Source of the DNA: Nemertoderma westbladi
Lineage: Eukaryota > Xenacoelomorpha > Nemertodermatida > Nemertodermatidae
Assembly: GCA_032718475.1 (NCBI GenBank)
Contig: JAUCBJ010009062.1
Location: 55,837 to 119,836 of the forward strand
Reading direction: 5' to 3'
DNA: 64,000 nt
Shown here in pieces: positions 61,619-64,000 of this stretch (position 1 is its first letter; every line of letters begins with the position of its first letter). The position numbers were made by a program, and so were the translations under genes. Under the pieces are notes generated by a model that worked only from the letters and a program-made list of their open reading frames with translations, searched no databases and was not told the DNA's origin.

Positions 61619-62925
61619 CGGGTTACACCATTTTCGGACAACTCTTTGATTTATCACTCTCAGCGCTTCAAAATTGTTTGGAATAAATTGATAAAATAAT
61701 TTGGAATATAGGTGCCTAAGATGCTATAATTCTACATGATAGGTGAGAACAATTTTATATTTCGCTATTTAATATAGTTAATACTAGTTAACAATGAAAC
61801 AAAGTTAATACTAATTAACCTAAAAAAAGTACCTTAAAACCCTAAGGCTTTTACAGTTTTGAACCTAATTACATGAAAGTTTTTTTATATGATATATCAA
61901 AGATGGGGCAACATAACTATCAGGCGAAATTTTGTTAAAGTAATTCTGCAACGCTAGGTGGCGCTGCTCTTTATGTTTGTTATAAATAGCATTAAAGTTT
62001 ATTAACAAAAAATTTCAAAAAGTTGTCTGATACTTTTATGCAGGGTGGCTATCTAGACACCCACAGGAAGTTTCAGACTAATTACTCAAAAATTGTAGAA
62101 GTAGTAGGGTTTAGAAGTTGACAATTTCATAAAAGGTTGCTTACAATTGCGGTTTCCGTTTATTATTCAATTATTCCCGTACTGAGGATGCCGATACTAT
62201 TTTACGTTCAAACATTTACTCGCTATATCGCCGAGACATAATTCTACTAATTCTATAATTGAAGCATGTTACTCAACTTGTAAAAGTTCTTCTATATTAA
62301 TTGACCGATGGATGTTACTGTTAGGTAATTCAATCGCGTCCGCTTGAGAATTAATATTTATTTACCACGTTGTGTTTGTGTTTACATAAATATAAGATGT
62401 AAAGTAATCAATAATTGTGCTATTATGTAGGTAGTCATATATATATATATGTATAACGAACCTTTTACGCCCATTGAATATGTAAAAACGGTTTACATAT
62501 GCAGTGGCGATTTCGTTCCCAAATATATATTGACGTTCTGTACACATTCGAAGATACTTTGTAAAGCGCATGAAAATAATGAGTGTATACAGTAGCGTTT
62601 TCGTCAAGAAAAAATTCGTCAAAACTTACGATCTTTTAAAAAAACACAGTATGTTAGTTTTATACAGTATAATTAATAAAAATTGTTAAGTGTAGGTAAA
62701 CTTTACTGACTTTCAAGTACTGTACAAGTAGAGTAGTTGTATTGAGTAGGATATCAGCCTACTGTATATACAGTAGTGCAAAACTACTGTAGGCCTACTA
62801 TACATTCCGATTATTCTGTGTTTCTGTTTATTTATTATTTAATTATTAATTCACAACCAAGTTTGATATATTTTGTTTTATTAAAACCCTATATCACTAT
62901 ATAACCTGACAATTTCAAATGGGAA

Positions 62926-62937
62926 GGGGGGGGGGGG
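62926..62937 (+). repeat. Homopolymer of 12 G
   Basis: Uninterrupted G run in AT-rich DNA; its length is likely to vary or be misread. Confidence 0.85.
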
Positions 62938-63218
62938 ATATACGCAAGAAATATTTAACCTACTTCAAGGGAAAATCGATGCGCAAATACCACCAACCAG
63001 CAAGAATGAAACGGGAACTTACGATATAAACTCTCATGTCACTCAGTTTCCCCTTTCTTCACACATTTATTCCCCTTGTAAGCTTAATCCGTGCTTTGTT
63101 AGCGTTAGGTAAACATGCGAACATTGAACATACAATTTCATTTCAGACGTTAATAAAATTATGTTTTGACGACCAACAAGTTACATTACATACTGTAGTA
63201 GGCCTATGTAAAAAAACG

Positions 63219-63259
63219 ATGATACGTAAACATTGATACGTAAACAATGATACGTAAAG
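63219..63259 (+). repeat. Short tandem repeat, about 15 bp x3
   Basis: GATACGTAAA occurs three times with ACATT/CAATG spacers (near 63220, 63234 and 63249). Confidence 0.7.
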
Positions 63260-63265
63260 TCAATC

Positions 63266-63465
63266 GCCAGAGACTTGACTTTACCTGACATACTTGACTT
63301 GACATTGCATTGACTTGAAATATACCCCATTTGGCTTTGTCATCCTTCAGTTGATATAATTCAATTCTCATACTTGATTTGACATACACAAACTTGACTT
63401 GAAATTCTTCTGCCAAAAGAAGTCAAATATGCTAAGTTAAGTACGTCAACTTTAAGTCAAGTAAA
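63266..63465. repeat. Degenerate TTGACTTGA-rich segment
   Basis: ACTTGACTT/TTGACAT motifs recur many times, then appear inverted (AAGTCAA) near 63420-63462. They return at the end of the window (63942-64000). This is low-complexity or a relic repeat of unknown origin. Confidence 0.45.
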
Positions 63466-63689
63466 GTGATCACTTAAACAGGCTATGATTTCTACATTAT
63501 TTATGTATACATTTTGTCATTGTCACCACTATATTTCGTCAATTTAAGTCGATGAAATGCCAAAGGTAGGAAAAAATAAACATTTAAAGTCACAAATACG
63601 CCACAAATAATCCAAGTCGACATTTTATATATAGGAATATATAATGTAACAAATTCTCCAATCGGTGTTGTTAAAACGCCTTTCGTATA

Positions 63690-63748
63690 AAAAATAAATC
63701 TAAAGGGTTACAAATACGACGTATTTGTAACCCGTTAGATTTATTTTT
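63690..63748. repeat. Palindrome 1 (28-bp arms, 3-nt loop)
   Basis: Arms 63690-63717 and 63721-63748 are reverse complements with a single mismatch around the loop GAC. The arm ends in GGGTTACAAATAC. Confidence 0.92.
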
Positions 63749-63827
63749 AAACTTTCCGCGATGTGAAGACAAGCTTTGTATGTGACGTCGTCACATACAA
63801 AGCTTGTCTTCATATCGCGGAAAGTTT
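63749..63827. repeat. Palindrome 2 (39-bp arms, 1-nt centre)
   Basis: Arms 63749-63787 and 63789-63827 are reverse complements with one mismatch (GATGTG against GATATG). The arm begins AAACTTTCCGCG and the centre is TGACGTCGTCA. It starts on the base following palindrome 1. Confidence 0.92.
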
Positions 63828-64000
63828 TGCTATCAGTCGCATTTTTTCTAAGCCCTGACATATTATGCATTAAGCCTATTTATATTAGCCTACTGTACCA
63901 GACTGAAAATCATATTTTTTAGATTGTTGGCTGGTTATATTTACTTAACATACTGTACTTTATTTGACATACAGTATTTGACTTAGCTTATTCTACTTGA

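Larger units (their letters stand above)
61550..64000. other. AT-rich right flank without a recognisable gene
   Basis: Frames of 60-86 codons are present but have AT-driven composition and no recognisable motif. The stretch contains a G6/C6 hairpin, a duplicated 17-bp motif (AGTTAATACTA near 61776 and 61803), TACTGTA/TAGGCCTA motifs around 62705-62810, a run of 12 G, a short 15-bp repeat, TTGACTTGA-rich sequence and two palindromes. Confidence 0.6.

Noticed and set aside
62362-62622. 86-codon hypothetical gene in the right flank
   Set aside because: Composition (I, Y, F, T, N) is what AT-rich DNA gives by chance; no motif or supporting context.

Overview
The window looks like eukaryotic, most likely metazoan, nuclear DNA. 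It is dominated by one very large tandem satellite, carries an APE-type LINE with a long open frame, a tRNA-like SINE head and DNA-transposon insertions, and has no prokaryotic gene organisation. Repeated TAGGCCTA/TACTGTA motifs in the right flank and the style of the LINE protein would fit a marine invertebrate, but the species cannot be fixed from this sequence alone.

Layout. (1) 1-31133: satellite. (2) 31134-34281: a LINE on the minus strand with one uninterrupted endonuclease plus reverse-transcriptase frame, inserted in the satellite and flanked by a 13-bp target-site duplication. (3) 34282-48702: satellite. (4) 48703-54236: a 5.5-kb non-satellite island whose ends are diverged inverted repeats. 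Inside it are a diverged 480-bp duplication, a possible decayed coding fragment, a tRNA-like SINE head, a 5'-truncated second copy of the LINE, a hAT-like element of 881 bp inside that LINE copy, and a foldback element inside the hAT. (5) 54237-61549: satellite, ending in a degenerate edge unit. (6) 61550-64000: AT-rich flank with two adjacent long palindromes.

The satellite covers about 52.8 kb (about 82% of the window), all in one orientation. Its core unit is 36 bp: AGTAATCGCATAAGG, then TGTGTTT, then GTAAGGATGCAGTT. Some units carry a 3' extension giving 43 bp (CAGTGAT), rarely 44 bp, 45 bp (CAGTGACTC) or 46 bp (CAGTGACTCC). The order of long and short units, plus point variants, builds many local higher-order repeats (79, 125, 187, 223, 280, 391, 417, 460, 592 and 647 bp) and one 2.95-kb tandem duplication. 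Because 36 is a multiple of 3 and three of the six frames lack stops, the array produces long but probably meaningless reading frames, up to 718 codons.

The only convincing protein gene is the LINE frame at 31170-34256. No host gene, RNA gene, promoter or CRISPR array could be supported. The most interesting structural result is that the 5.5-kb island interrupts the satellite while keeping both the unit phase and the local 79-bp higher-order register, and has inverted terminal similarity. It therefore reads as a transposon-like insertion that itself became a target for a SINE/LINE, a hAT and a foldback element.
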